From: Allosphingosinicella indica
Lineage (GTDB): Bacteria > Pseudomonadota > Alphaproteobacteria > Sphingomonadales > Sphingomonadaceae
Reading direction: 5' to 3'
NCBI RefSeq assembly: GCF_900177405.1
Contig: NZ_LT840185.1
Coordinates: 186,001-250,000 of the forward strand
Length of the DNA stretch: 64,000 nt
Positions 33,912-41,133 of the stretch are shown one piece after another (the stretch's first letter is position 1; every line of letters starts with the position of its first letter). The notes beneath the pieces were generated by a model. It searched no databases, was not told the origin of the DNA, and saw only the letters and a program-made list of their open reading frames with translations. Made by a program: the position numbers and the translations under genes.

Positions 33912-34843
33912 AAATGCTGGCGATACCGCTCGAAGCAGCGTGCACCGCAATGCAGGCGGATCAACGCGCCCTCTGCGATCGCAAGCGCCCGATCGGGATC
34001 CTCGGCAACCAGCGGCTCGATGACTTCGGCGTTCCACGCCTCGCTGTGCTTGACGTCCAGCACCGCGTGAAGCTCGAAATAGTGCCGTTCCCGGCCCGTG
34101 AAGGCGAGCCGCCGCAAACCTTGCGCGACCTTGGCTGCACGACCCGGCGCGGTAAGCTCGATTGCGCCAAGGGCGCCGACCGCGTGAAAGGCGTGTCGCC
34201 GCGACGTCGCCATCGCCGTCATGGCATTCGCAAGACAGAGGCTTTCCCAGACGGTCGTGTCGATCTCGGGCGTCAGTGCGAGGCGTTCGACCAACGCATC
34301 CAGCATCGGCCCGTGCATTCCCTTGCGGTTGCCGCGGCCCATCTCATCCCAGTAATTGCGGGCAAGTTCCAGTTTGGGGCGGACCGGCATCTTGATCTGG
34401 GCGAGCGCCACGAGATCGTCGAAGCCTGCCTCGCCTGCCGCCTCCTGCGTCATGAACCAGCGAAATTGCTCGACATCGGCTTCGGTCGCCAGCCAATCGA
34501 ACAACGGATCTCCCTGGCCGGGGCCGTTGATCTCGAGTGCCTCGAACCAGCGGACGAACCCCGCAGGATCGCGCGGGACGCAAGCCGCTTCAGCGGCAAC
34601 TTCGACACGAAGCGCCTCCAAGAATTCTGCTTCTTCGCAGGCCATTGCCTGGTCACGCGCAAGAGCGCCTCGCCAGTCGTGGGCCGGAAATCCCGGTTCC
34701 AGCCGCATTCGGTTCCAGGCCGCCAGTCGGCGCTGCGGTGTGTCGGCCCGATAGTCGCCCAGCACAGGTGCGCTCGAGAATTTGAGTTGCGTCGCCAAAA
34801 TATGTTGTCCCCATCTGATGAGGGAGAGACGAGGGCGACGCAC
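33902..34843 (-). CDS. Haem-oxygenase-like diiron oxidase (iron-containing redox enzyme family)
   Basis: A 313-residue helical protein of the haem-oxygenase-like diiron family (CADD, UndA and SznF belong to it). Likely ligands are seen in WFMTQEAAGEAGFDDLVAL, ELARNYWDEMGRGNRKGMHG and HYFELHAVLDVKHSEAW, giving a full Glu/His/Asp set. Such enzymes cleave or hydroxylate amino acids, fatty acids or guanidines with O2. The listed start is a GTG at 34843; a TTG at 34798, preceded by GGGGA, is as likely. It is coupled to the methyltransferase gene and diverges from the ATP-grasp gene. Confidence 0.84.
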   Translation of the reverse strand: MRRPRLSLIRWGQHILATQLKFSSAPVLGDYRADTPQRRLAAWNRMRLEPGFPAHDWRGALARDQAMACEEAEFLEALRVEVAAEAACVPRDPAGFVRWFEALEINGPGQGDPLFDWLATEADVEQFRWFMTQEAAGEAGFDDLVALAQIKMPVRPKLELARNYWDEMGRGNRKGMHGPMLDALVERLALTPEIDTTVWESLCLANAMTAMATSRRHAFHAVGALGAIELTAPGRAAKVAQGLRRLAFTGRERHYFELHAVLDVKHSEAWNAEVIEPLVAEDPDRALAIAEGALIRLHCGARCFERYRQHLWS

Positions 34844-34928
34844 GCTTGTTCCGGCAGAATTGCCATACCTTTACATGCGTTATGCAAATAGTTCCGTGTC
34901 GAATCTCAGTGTCGCGCGTAATTGGCGG

Positions 34929-36221
34929 ATGCGATTTCTTGGTGTTTCGGAAACCTGCGACCTCGGCTCGCTCTATCTTCGGTTGATCGAGGAGGGGCAT
35001 GAAGTCCGCGTCTCGGTGAGCGAGCCGCTTGCCGATGGCACGATGCGCGGTCTGGTGCCCAGAACGGAAGATTGGCGCGCCGAGCTCGATTGGGTGCGCG
35101 CCGGCGGCCGAGGAAGCGCGATCCTGTTCGAAGCGGTGTCCGAAGGCTTGGGCGCGCTCGAGGACGATCTTCGCGCGCAGGGCTATAGCGTCATCGGCGG
35201 CAGCGCGTTCGGCGATCGTCTGGAGAATGACCGCGATTTCGCGTTCGGCCTGCTGGAAGAACTCGGTTTCGCAACCGCGCCCCAGCGGCGCTTCGACGAT
35301 GCCGCGGCGGGCCACGCCTACATCGCGGAGCGTCCGCATCGCTACGCGTTGAAGTTCCACGGAGCAGGTGACGGAAGTGCGCGCAACTTCGTCGGCGTGC
35401 GCGACGACGGAGCCGATGTCGCGGCGGTGCTGCGTGCGGCGCGTGGGGCATCGCTCCCGCCTTTCGTACTCATGGATTTTGTGGCGGGCGTCGAGATGGG
35501 CATCGGCGGCTATTTCAACGGCGCACGCTTTCTCCGGCCGACCTGTCTCGACTGGGAGCACAAGCGGTTCTTTCCCGGCGATCTGGGCGAACTGACCGGT
35601 GAGATGGGGACGATCGCCACCTATCGCTCCAATGGCGAATTCTTTCGCCAGACATTGGAGCGGATCGAGCCGGCGCTGCGCGCGCACGGGCATGTCGGCT
35701 ACGTCAATCTCAACACCATCGTGAACGAGAGCGGCATCTTCCCGCTCGAATTCACCTGTCGCTTCGGCTACCCCGGTTTCGCCGTCCTCGATCCTCTTCA
35801 GACCCGTGGTTGGGGGGATCTGTTCGCTCGCATGAGCGATCCGGAGAGCACCTATTTCGAAACAAGCGCAGATTTTTCGGCCGGCGTCGTCGTTACGACG
35901 CCGCCCTTTCCCTATTCGCGCAAGGAGGTCGAGGCTCCGGTCGGTCTCCCGGTCTGGATCGACAAGAAGCTGCACGCTGCGGATCGCGCACACATTCACT
36001 GGGGCGAGGTCGGGATGTCGCACGACATGATGGTCACGAGCGGCCTGTATGGCTGGTCCGCGGTCGTCACCGGCACGGGTCCGACTGTAGTTTCCGCCGC
36101 GTCCGCGGCCTATGAACATCTGGAGGCGCTGGCCATCTCGGACATGCGTTACCGCGAAGATATCGGCGATAAGCTGATCCGGAGCGATCTCGAACGCGTC
36201 CAGTCACTCGGCCTCATCTGA
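34929..36221 (+). CDS. PurD-like ATP-grasp ligase
   Basis: A 430-residue ATP-grasp protein related to phosphoribosylamine-glycine ligase. The N-terminus MRFLGVSETCDLGSLYLRLIEEGHEV is followed by ATP-grasp segments YALKFHGAGDGSARNFVG, FVLMDFVAGVEMGIGGYFNG and YVNLNTIVNESGIFPLEFTCRFGYPG, which includes the metal-binding Glu/Asn region. It is unlikely to be the housekeeping PurD, being diverged and placed in accessory DNA. I chose the ATG at 34929 since family similarity begins there; upstream codons are the divergent promoter. It probably joins two small molecules through an acyl phosphate. Confidence 0.82.
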   Translation: MRFLGVSETCDLGSLYLRLIEEGHEVRVSVSEPLADGTMRGLVPRTEDWRAELDWVRAGGRGSAILFEAVSEGLGALEDDLRAQGYSVIGGSAFGDRLENDRDFAFGLLEELGFATAPQRRFDDAAAGHAYIAERPHRYALKFHGAGDGSARNFVGVRDDGADVAAVLRAARGASLPPFVLMDFVAGVEMGIGGYFNGARFLRPTCLDWEHKRFFPGDLGELTGEMGTIATYRSNGEFFRQTLERIEPALRAHGHVGYVNLNTIVNESGIFPLEFTCRFGYPGFAVLDPLQTRGWGDLFARMSDPESTYFETSADFSAGVVVTTPPFPYSRKEVEAPVGLPVWIDKKLHAADRAHIHWGEVGMSHDMMVTSGLYGWSAVVTGTGPTVVSAASAAYEHLEALAISDMRYREDIGDKLIRSDLERVQSLGLI

Positions 36222-36614
36222 TCAGCTGGGGAAGATAGGAGCACCATCCGCGAACGTATCGCAAATCGTTCGATAGTCGGAGGTCAGCTCCTCGCCAGCC
36301 CGAAGGTCCCGCGCCGCCACGTCGTCCCCGAAGGCGATGCCTTTGGACAGCGTATTGGGCGTTTCCGAATGATTGAAATGGCGTCCATTGTCTCCGCACA
36401 GCACCCAGAGGCGCGTAGCCGCGTGCAATGTCGAATAGGTTCTCAGAAAGCTTCCCAAGCCTTCCGGCAACTGCGCCAACTCGTAGTCTGCGTACACGCG
36501 ATCGATTCTGCTATCGAACTGCCACACGAGCTGGCCCGCCCTCACCGGCTCCAGAAGAAAAACTCCTATTCCGTGAATGACGCTTGGCCGCAATTCGGTA
36601 GCCACGGTGAGCAT
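36222..36614 (-). CDS. SET-domain protein (putative lysine methyltransferase)
   Basis: A 130-residue protein consisting of a minimal SET domain. SVIHGIGVFLLEPVRAGQLVWQF is the N-terminal SET strand, GDNGRHFNHSETPN holds the knotted NHS motif, and AGEELTSDY ends with the catalytic Tyr. It lacks extra pre- or post-SET domains. Bacterial SET proteins can methylate proteins, but many targets are unknown. The ATG at 36614 has AAGGAG 8 bases upstream; a TTG two codons earlier is less likely. It abuts the ATP-grasp stop, tail to tail. Confidence 0.87.
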   Translation of the reverse strand: MLTVATELRPSVIHGIGVFLLEPVRAGQLVWQFDSRIDRVYADYELAQLPEGLGSFLRTYSTLHAATRLWVLCGDNGRHFNHSETPNTLSKGIAFGDDVAARDLRAGEELTSDYRTICDTFADGAPIFPS

Positions 36615-36672
36615 GGGCAAATCTCCTTGCCCGCGCCGTAACGCAGCAAGCGACGACTACCATTCACTCAGA

Positions 36673-36852
36673 TCAGGATTTGCAATTGCCTGCGGCGCCC
36701 GGAGGATAGGGTCGTCCCGACGGAGTGACGGCATCATCCCGCGAACGCTCGGCGTCGTCACTTCCTTTTCCTTTTGCGCGTTTTGCCGATGCCGGCACCT
36801 CATCGATATTTGCCTCGTCGGAAGCTGGAAGCGGATGGCGGCTAGCGGGCAT
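36673..36852 (-). CDS. Possible small hydrophilic protein
   Basis: A 59-codon frame whose ATG overlaps the end of the upstream small gene by 11 bases. The product is polar and charged (SAKRAKGKGSDDAERSRDD) and ends SGRPYPPGAAGNCKS. I do not recognise it, and the only support is its position at the end of the hemerythrin operon and the overlapping start. It may be non-coding. Confidence 0.35.
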   Translation of the reverse strand: MPASRHPLPASDEANIDEVPASAKRAKGKGSDDAERSRDDAVTPSGRPYPPGAAGNCKS

Positions 36853-37024
36853 CGGGCGCCTCGTCCGGGGCCGGATTAATCGGCCCAAGGTCGTCATCGA
36901 AATCCTCCCCCGGGTTGCCGCCGCCAGCGCCAGAGCCGCTACCGTGGACCTCCCCATTCGGTTCGATCCACGGCTTCCGGCCGCGCTCCTGCGCTTCGGG
37001 CGATTTACGGCCGTCTGCAATCAT
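36842..37024 (-). CDS. Small acidic Gly-rich protein coupled to hemerythrin gene
   Basis: A 60-residue hydrophilic protein (GRKPWIEPNGEVHGSGSGAG, then NPGEDFDDDLGP) with no predicted fold. Its ATG overlaps the hemerythrin stop (ATGA), so it should be translated with that gene and fall under the same EcfG promoter. The HGSG element also occurs in the protein at 32762-32974. The family is unnamed to me; similar proteins occur as stress genes in sphingomonads, which I recall but cannot verify. Confidence 0.62.
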   Translation of the reverse strand: MIADGRKSPEAQERGRKPWIEPNGEVHGSGSGAGGGNPGEDFDDDLGPINPAPDEAPDAR

Positions 37025-37608
37025 GCGACCTTGAAGCCTTCAAGGTTAATGGTCCGGGTCAGCTCCCGATTGCGCTCGTTTCCTAGCTGTGCGCGCAATT
37101 GGGGAAACAGCTTCTCTTCCTCCTCGCGCATATGATCCTCGATGTCGGCGCGGAAGCGCCGGACGGTCTCGAGAAACTTCGGTGAATTCGCCGGCGTGTT
37201 CGACAGCTCAAACAGGAATTGCTTCACATATCCATGCTCGCGATTCAGCTCGTCGGCCTCTTCCGAACGGCCGCTCTCCCGAAGCGCCGGATAGATCACA
37301 TTTTCCTCTTCGATCGCATGTTTGGTCAGCGCATATTTGAGCTTGGCCAGCAACGCCGTCCGCTTGATCTTAGCATCATCGCCGCTTTCCTCGAGCGCGT
37401 CGAAAATTGCGCGGACCGCGTCATGCTCTGCCTTGAGGGCCTCGTCCCATTCTCCGGCAAAGTAGCTAGGCGCCTGCGCCGCGCCCTTCCGCGCCACCAC
37501 GGCTGCGATGCCGGCCGCGGCGCCTGCGGCCAATGCACCGAGGAGAAAGCTCGTCTTGTTGTCGGAAACGCGCGCCGAATTGCTCCGCGAACGGGTAGTT
37601 GTCGCCAT
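37021..37608 (-). CDS. Hemerythrin-like protein with N-terminal membrane segment
   Basis: A 195-residue protein. Residues about 20-42 are a Gly/Ala-rich hydrophobic segment, probably a membrane anchor. The four-helix hemerythrin domain supplies the diiron ligands: LKAEHDAVRAIFDAL, LTKHAIEEENVIYPAL, LNREHGYVKQFLFEL and IEDHMREEEEKLFPQL. Such domains bind O2 or NO or handle iron. GGGAG lies about 6 bases before the ATG. A perfect EcfG promoter lies 30 bases upstream, so general-stress expression is likely. Confidence 0.9.
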   Translation of the reverse strand: MATTTRSRSNSARVSDNKTSFLLGALAAGAAAGIAAVVARKGAAQAPSYFAGEWDEALKAEHDAVRAIFDALEESGDDAKIKRTALLAKLKYALTKHAIEEENVIYPALRESGRSEEADELNREHGYVKQFLFELSNTPANSPKFLETVRRFRADIEDHMREEEEKLFPQLRAQLGNERNRELTRTINLEGFKVA

Positions 37609-37637
37609 GGCTCGCTCCCTTCATTTGATATCGCCTA

Positions 37638-37663
37638 AACGCCACGACTGCTTCGGCCGTTCC
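37638..37663 (-). promoter_or_regulatory. Perfect EcfG promoter of the hemerythrin operon
   Basis: The minus strand reads GGAAC (37663-37659), exactly 17 bases, then CGTT (37641-37638), the full consensus for the alphaproteobacterial general-stress sigma factor EcfG. The hemerythrin ATG is 30 bases downstream of the -10, leaving room for a short leader with its ribosome site. Confidence 0.75.
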
Positions 37664-37862
37664 CGCGAACGCAGTCAAAGTTTTCGAGTGGAGACCACCC
37701 CAAGTGACTGACTGGCGTCCACAAAAGTGCTTCAGCTCGGTGGGATCGATTGACGACTCAGCCTAGGCAATGAGCGAACCGAGCCTGCTTGCTTGGACGC
37801 ATACTGCATTGTCTTCGTAAAGAGGCGTCTACCCGAGGGGTTTGGATGATGAAACGATAGCT

Positions 37863-39071
37863 CTATCCCGGCGGTGAAGCGCTCGCGTCATCGTCCCGGA
37901 CATCGTCGAGATAGTCGCTCCACCACTGGTGCATGGAGACGCGCTCGTCCCAATACGACCCACGATTATAGATACCTCGCACGGCATTGGCGTCGGCATG
38001 AGCCAGCGAACGTTCGATCGCATCCGCGCTCCACCGGCCGCTCTCGTTGAGCAGCGTCGACGCAGTCGTGCGCAGACCGTGCGCCGTCACCACGCCCTTC
38101 GCGAACCCCATTCGTCGAAATGCCTGGTTGATCGTGTTCTCGCACTGCGGCTTTCGAGACGAGTGATAAGCTGGGAAGGCAAAGCCCGCCTCCCCGGTCA
38201 GCTGACGAAGTTCGTCGAGGCGCGCCAGAACCTGCCGCGAGAGCGGTACGGCATGTGGTCTGCGCATCTTCATCCGTTCCTGCGGGATCTTCCAGACTGC
38301 TGCCTCCAGGTCGAATTCGCGCCATTGCGCGAAGCGCAATTCGCCAGGCCGCGACATGACATGCGGCAATATCTGCATGGCGAGTCGCGTGACCGGACTT
38401 CCGCCGTATCTGTCCACTTCGCGAAGCAGCGCACCAAGCACTACAGGATCGACGATTGCAGCGTGATGGCATGCCTTCGGAGCCGTCAAGGCCCCCCGCA
38501 GCACAGATGTCGGATCGGTTTCGCCTCGACCCGTTGCAACAGCATATCTGAAAACCCGGCTGGCAAAGGACCGGCAACGCGCCGCCGTTTCGTGCCGACC
38601 CGACGCATCGATGCGCTTCAATGCGGCTAGCACTTCAACGGGTTTGAGATCGGCAATGGCGCAATTCGCTAGCGGCGACAGCTGTTCCAGGAGCCAGTTC
38701 GCTTTGCAGATCGTGGCGACCGCCCGACCTTCGGCAACGGTCTTGTCGATATATTCCGTCGCGACCTCGCCGAAGGTATTCGCTGCATTGAACTTGGCGA
38801 CCAGCTTTGCGTGGCGCCGTTCGGTCACTGGGTCTCCACCCTCCCACACCTTTCGTCGAACCTCGTCGCGAAGACGGCGCGCTTCCGACAGTCCCACCTC
38901 CGGATAGCGTCCAAGGGCAATGCGCTTATCCTTGTCGTGCTGGCGATACTTGAAGCGCCACAGCTTCGACCCGCTCGGATGTATCTCTAGGAAGAGCCCA
39001 TTCGCATCTGCTCGCTTATAGACGCGCGCCTGCGGCCGAAGTGCTCGTATCTCGATATCTCTTAGGGCCAT
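37863..39071 (-). CDS. P4-type tyrosine integrase of the integrative element
   Basis: A 402-residue site-specific recombinase. The N-terminal DUF4102 arm-binding domain includes LRPQARVYKRADANGLFLEIHPSGSK and ALGRYPEVGLSEAR. The catalytic domain has Arg in SRPGELRFAQW near 240, HGLRTTAST near 329 and the nucleophile Tyr in VRGIYNRGSYW near 366, followed by MHQWWSDYLDDV. All catalytic residues are intact. It reads away from the adjacent tRNA-Leu gene, 240 bases away, the usual arrangement for elements inserted at a tRNA 3' end. Confidence 0.95.
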   Translation of the reverse strand: MALRDIEIRALRPQARVYKRADANGLFLEIHPSGSKLWRFKYRQHDKDKRIALGRYPEVGLSEARRLRDEVRRKVWEGGDPVTERRHAKLVAKFNAANTFGEVATEYIDKTVAEGRAVATICKANWLLEQLSPLANCAIADLKPVEVLAALKRIDASGRHETAARCRSFASRVFRYAVATGRGETDPTSVLRGALTAPKACHHAAIVDPVVLGALLREVDRYGGSPVTRLAMQILPHVMSRPGELRFAQWREFDLEAAVWKIPQERMKMRRPHAVPLSRQVLARLDELRQLTGEAGFAFPAYHSSRKPQCENTINQAFRRMGFAKGVVTAHGLRTTASTLLNESGRWSADAIERSLAHADANAVRGIYNRGSYWDERVSMHQWWSDYLDDVRDDDASASPPG

Positions 39072-39136
39072 CGCCTTCCCTTCCTAGCAAAGCGAGCTGG
39101 CCATTCAGATGAATCGGCCTGAACTCGCGAGCCCTT

Positions 39137-39162
39137 GGATCGATGCGTATGGGCATCGATCC
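39137..39162. repeat. 10-base perfect inverted repeat upstream of integrase
   Basis: GGATCGATGC (39137-39146) and its exact complement GCATCGATCC (39153-39162) flank a 6-base spacer. It lies between the integrase start and the tRNA gene, next to three iterons. A role as operator or recombination-directionality site is inference. Confidence 0.65.
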
Positions 39163-39164
39163 CA

Positions 39165-39196
39165 TGGCCCCATTTATGGCCCCATCGGTGGCCCCA
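39165..39196. repeat. Three iterons with 12-base period between integrase and tRNA-Leu
   Basis: TGGCCCCA occurs at 39165-39172, 39177-39184 and 39189-39196, each followed by four variable bases, so the period is exactly 12. Evenly spaced direct repeats beside a tyrosine integrase are typical of arm-type binding sites; spacing near one helical turn fits binding to one DNA face. Confidence 0.65.
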
Positions 39197-39309
39197 CTTT
39201 CCTCCAGATGATCTAGAACGAAATGAGACCGATTGGGACAGCACAAGCTAGAAAGTGGCAGATTTCTGCCGTTTTGTCGATCGATATGAGATGTCATGAA
39301 AAGAACAAA

Positions 39310-39394
39310 TGGTGCCCCTGGTCGGACTCGAACCGACACTCCTTGCGGAACTCGATTTTGAGTCGAGCGCGTCTACCAATTCCACCACAGGGGC
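39310..39394 (-). tRNA. tRNA-Leu (anticodon CAA), probable attachment site
   Basis: An 85-base tRNA on the minus strand. Acceptor GCCCCTG (39394-39388) pairs with CAGGGGC (39320-39314), followed by A and an encoded CCA. The anticodon stem CTCGA/TCGAG holds the loop CTCAAAA, giving anticodon CAA for Leu. The long variable arm and GGTTCGAGTCC T-arm are class II Leu features. Its 3' end faces the integrase gene, so the last bases are the likely att core. I found no second copy of that 3' end in the window, so the other att lies outside. Confidence 0.95.
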
Positions 39395-39609
39395 ACGGCG
39401 ACGCTGCCTAGCCGAGCGTAGAAGGCGGAGCAATATGGCGAGCGATAGAGGCTAGCCAAGCGCACACGAGCAGCAACGCCCAGCTCTTTAGCAACGAACC
39501 CGTGATAGAGCCAAATACTGCTCGCGGAAAATACCGATTCCTTTACCGCGGTATAATCTTTCGGCGGAGACTCAAAGTTATTGAGAATGCCGAATTCTGA
39601 CTATACGTC

Positions 39610-41133
39610 ATGTGTCAGGGGATTTATTCGGGGGTAGTCGGAGTGGCGTTCAAAGATGGTTGTCGGGCTTTAAGCCCGATTGGTTTTGTGCGCGCGTCGG
39701 TATTGGCCATAGCGCTGACTACGGCAACATCTTGCGGCGGAGGCGGAGGTGGGGGAGCGCCAACCCCTTCGCCTTCCCCGTCCAACCAGGCGCCCTCGTT
39801 TACATCGATCAATGCGGCGAGCGTGTCGGAAAACAGCGCTGGGGCGATCTATCTGGCGGCCGCCACAGACCCTGAGGGTAACGCCATCACATTCTCGATC
39901 GCGGGTGGCCCGGACGTATCGCGCTTCAATATTACGACCGCAGGTCAGCTCAGCTTCAAGACGCCGCCGAATTACGAGCTTCCGGATGACGCCGATAAGG
40001 ACAATGTCTATCGCGTGACCTTAGCCGCGAGCGATGGCCGCGCTTCGAGCGTACTGGATCTTGCCGTAACGGTAACCAACGACCCGGAAGGCGTCTTCGT
40101 CCGCCGGATCGCAACCGGCTTCGCCGATCCGGTAGATGTGTCGATCGTCAACGCGTCCACCTTGCTCGTGGCAGAAAGGGACGGGAACGTCTTTGCGTTC
40201 GATGTCCCGAGCGGCCGGAAAACCCTGCTGATTCGCATTCCAGATAGTCTTGGATCACTGGAATTGCATGCCATTGCCGCTTCGAAAACCTACGCAAATG
40301 ACGGGTCATTCTACCTGCTGTACAGCAACCCCCTAACGAGGATCGAAAAATATGCCCGCAACAGTTCGGGCGCAACGGCGTTGGCCAGCTTCAATCCGGT
40401 TCTTACCGTAGGCGAGGCATTTAGCAGCTATCGCGCGGAGCGCGGATGGCTCCATGTCGCTGACGATGGCGACTTGTTCGCAGCGATGGGAGACGGCCGC
40501 AGTTTGACCATGGAGAGTGAGGCCCAATCGGGTCGCCTGCCTTTCGGAAAACTATTCAGATTGAGACTGAAACCAGACCCGTATGCGGGCGCCGCCGTCG
40601 GGCCTTTCTACTTGTCCACTCAGCTCGCGAAGGGCTTGCTTAGCCCGCAGGGGGGCGCGCTGTTGGCAGATGGTCGTGTCCTCCTCACAGACCGCGGCAA
40701 TGTCTGGGCCGAGGTCAACCTTGTGGATCCGCGTCAGCCGCCCGCCAATCTTGGCTGGCCTTACAAGGATGGCAGCCTACTGCTTAAGCCGTCGCCGCCA
40801 GCGAATCTCGTCGATCCGATTCTGGCATATGAGGCGAACGGAGACTTGTCGCCGGACGGACAGATCGTGGGAGGAGCGGTAAGCGCCGGTCCGATCATCT
40901 CATTGCGCGATCGTTTCCTGTTCGCCGATCAGCGTGGCGCGATATTCGCGCTGCCGCTTGCGGCCATCAAGCTAGGGCAAACATTGGGACTGGCCGCGGC
41001 AGAGAGACGCACCGCGGATTTTGCGCCAGATCAAGGTGTGATCAATGGCCCTCGCGCGCTGAAAGCCGACGCCAACGGAATCATTTACATTCTGGACTTC
41101 GACGGCGACATCTTCCGCGTCGACGCTCGCTAG
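39610..41133 (+). CDS. Lipoprotein with cadherin-like domain and PQQ-dehydrogenase-type beta-propeller
   Basis: A 507-residue secreted lipoprotein. The leader ends TATSC, so Cys42 would be lipidated, followed by a Gly7 and Ser/Pro linker. A cadherin-like Ig domain follows (about 60-155; NAASVSENSAGAIYLAAATDPEGNAITFSI, NYELPDDADKDNVYRVTLAASDG). A six-bladed propeller of the sugar/sorbosone dehydrogenase type makes up the rest (VRRIATGFADPVDVSIV, WLHVADDGDLFAAMGDG). Catalytic residues are poorly conserved, so enzyme activity is uncertain. It is the first gene on the core side of the tRNA. Confidence 0.8.
   Translation: MCQGIYSGVVGVAFKDGCRALSPIGFVRASVLAIALTTATSCGGGGGGGAPTPSPSPSNQAPSFTSINAASVSENSAGAIYLAAATDPEGNAITFSIAGGPDVSRFNITTAGQLSFKTPPNYELPDDADKDNVYRVTLAASDGRASSVLDLAVTVTNDPEGVFVRRIATGFADPVDVSIVNASTLLVAERDGNVFAFDVPSGRKTLLIRIPDSLGSLELHAIAASKTYANDGSFYLLYSNPLTRIEKYARNSSGATALASFNPVLTVGEAFSSYRAERGWLHVADDGDLFAAMGDGRSLTMESEAQSGRLPFGKLFRLRLKPDPYAGAAVGPFYLSTQLAKGLLSPQGGALLADGRVLLTDRGNVWAEVNLVDPRQPPANLGWPYKDGSLLLKPSPPANLVDPILAYEANGDLSPDGQIVGGAVSAGPIISLRDRFLFADQRGAIFALPLAAIKLGQTLGLAAAERRTADFAPDQGVINGPRALKADANGIIYILDFDGDIFRVDAR

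Noticed and set aside
37609-37862. A second att site or insertion sequence between the hemerythrin and integrase genes
   Set aside because: No copy of the tRNA-Leu 3' end and no transposase-like frame or terminal repeats were found.
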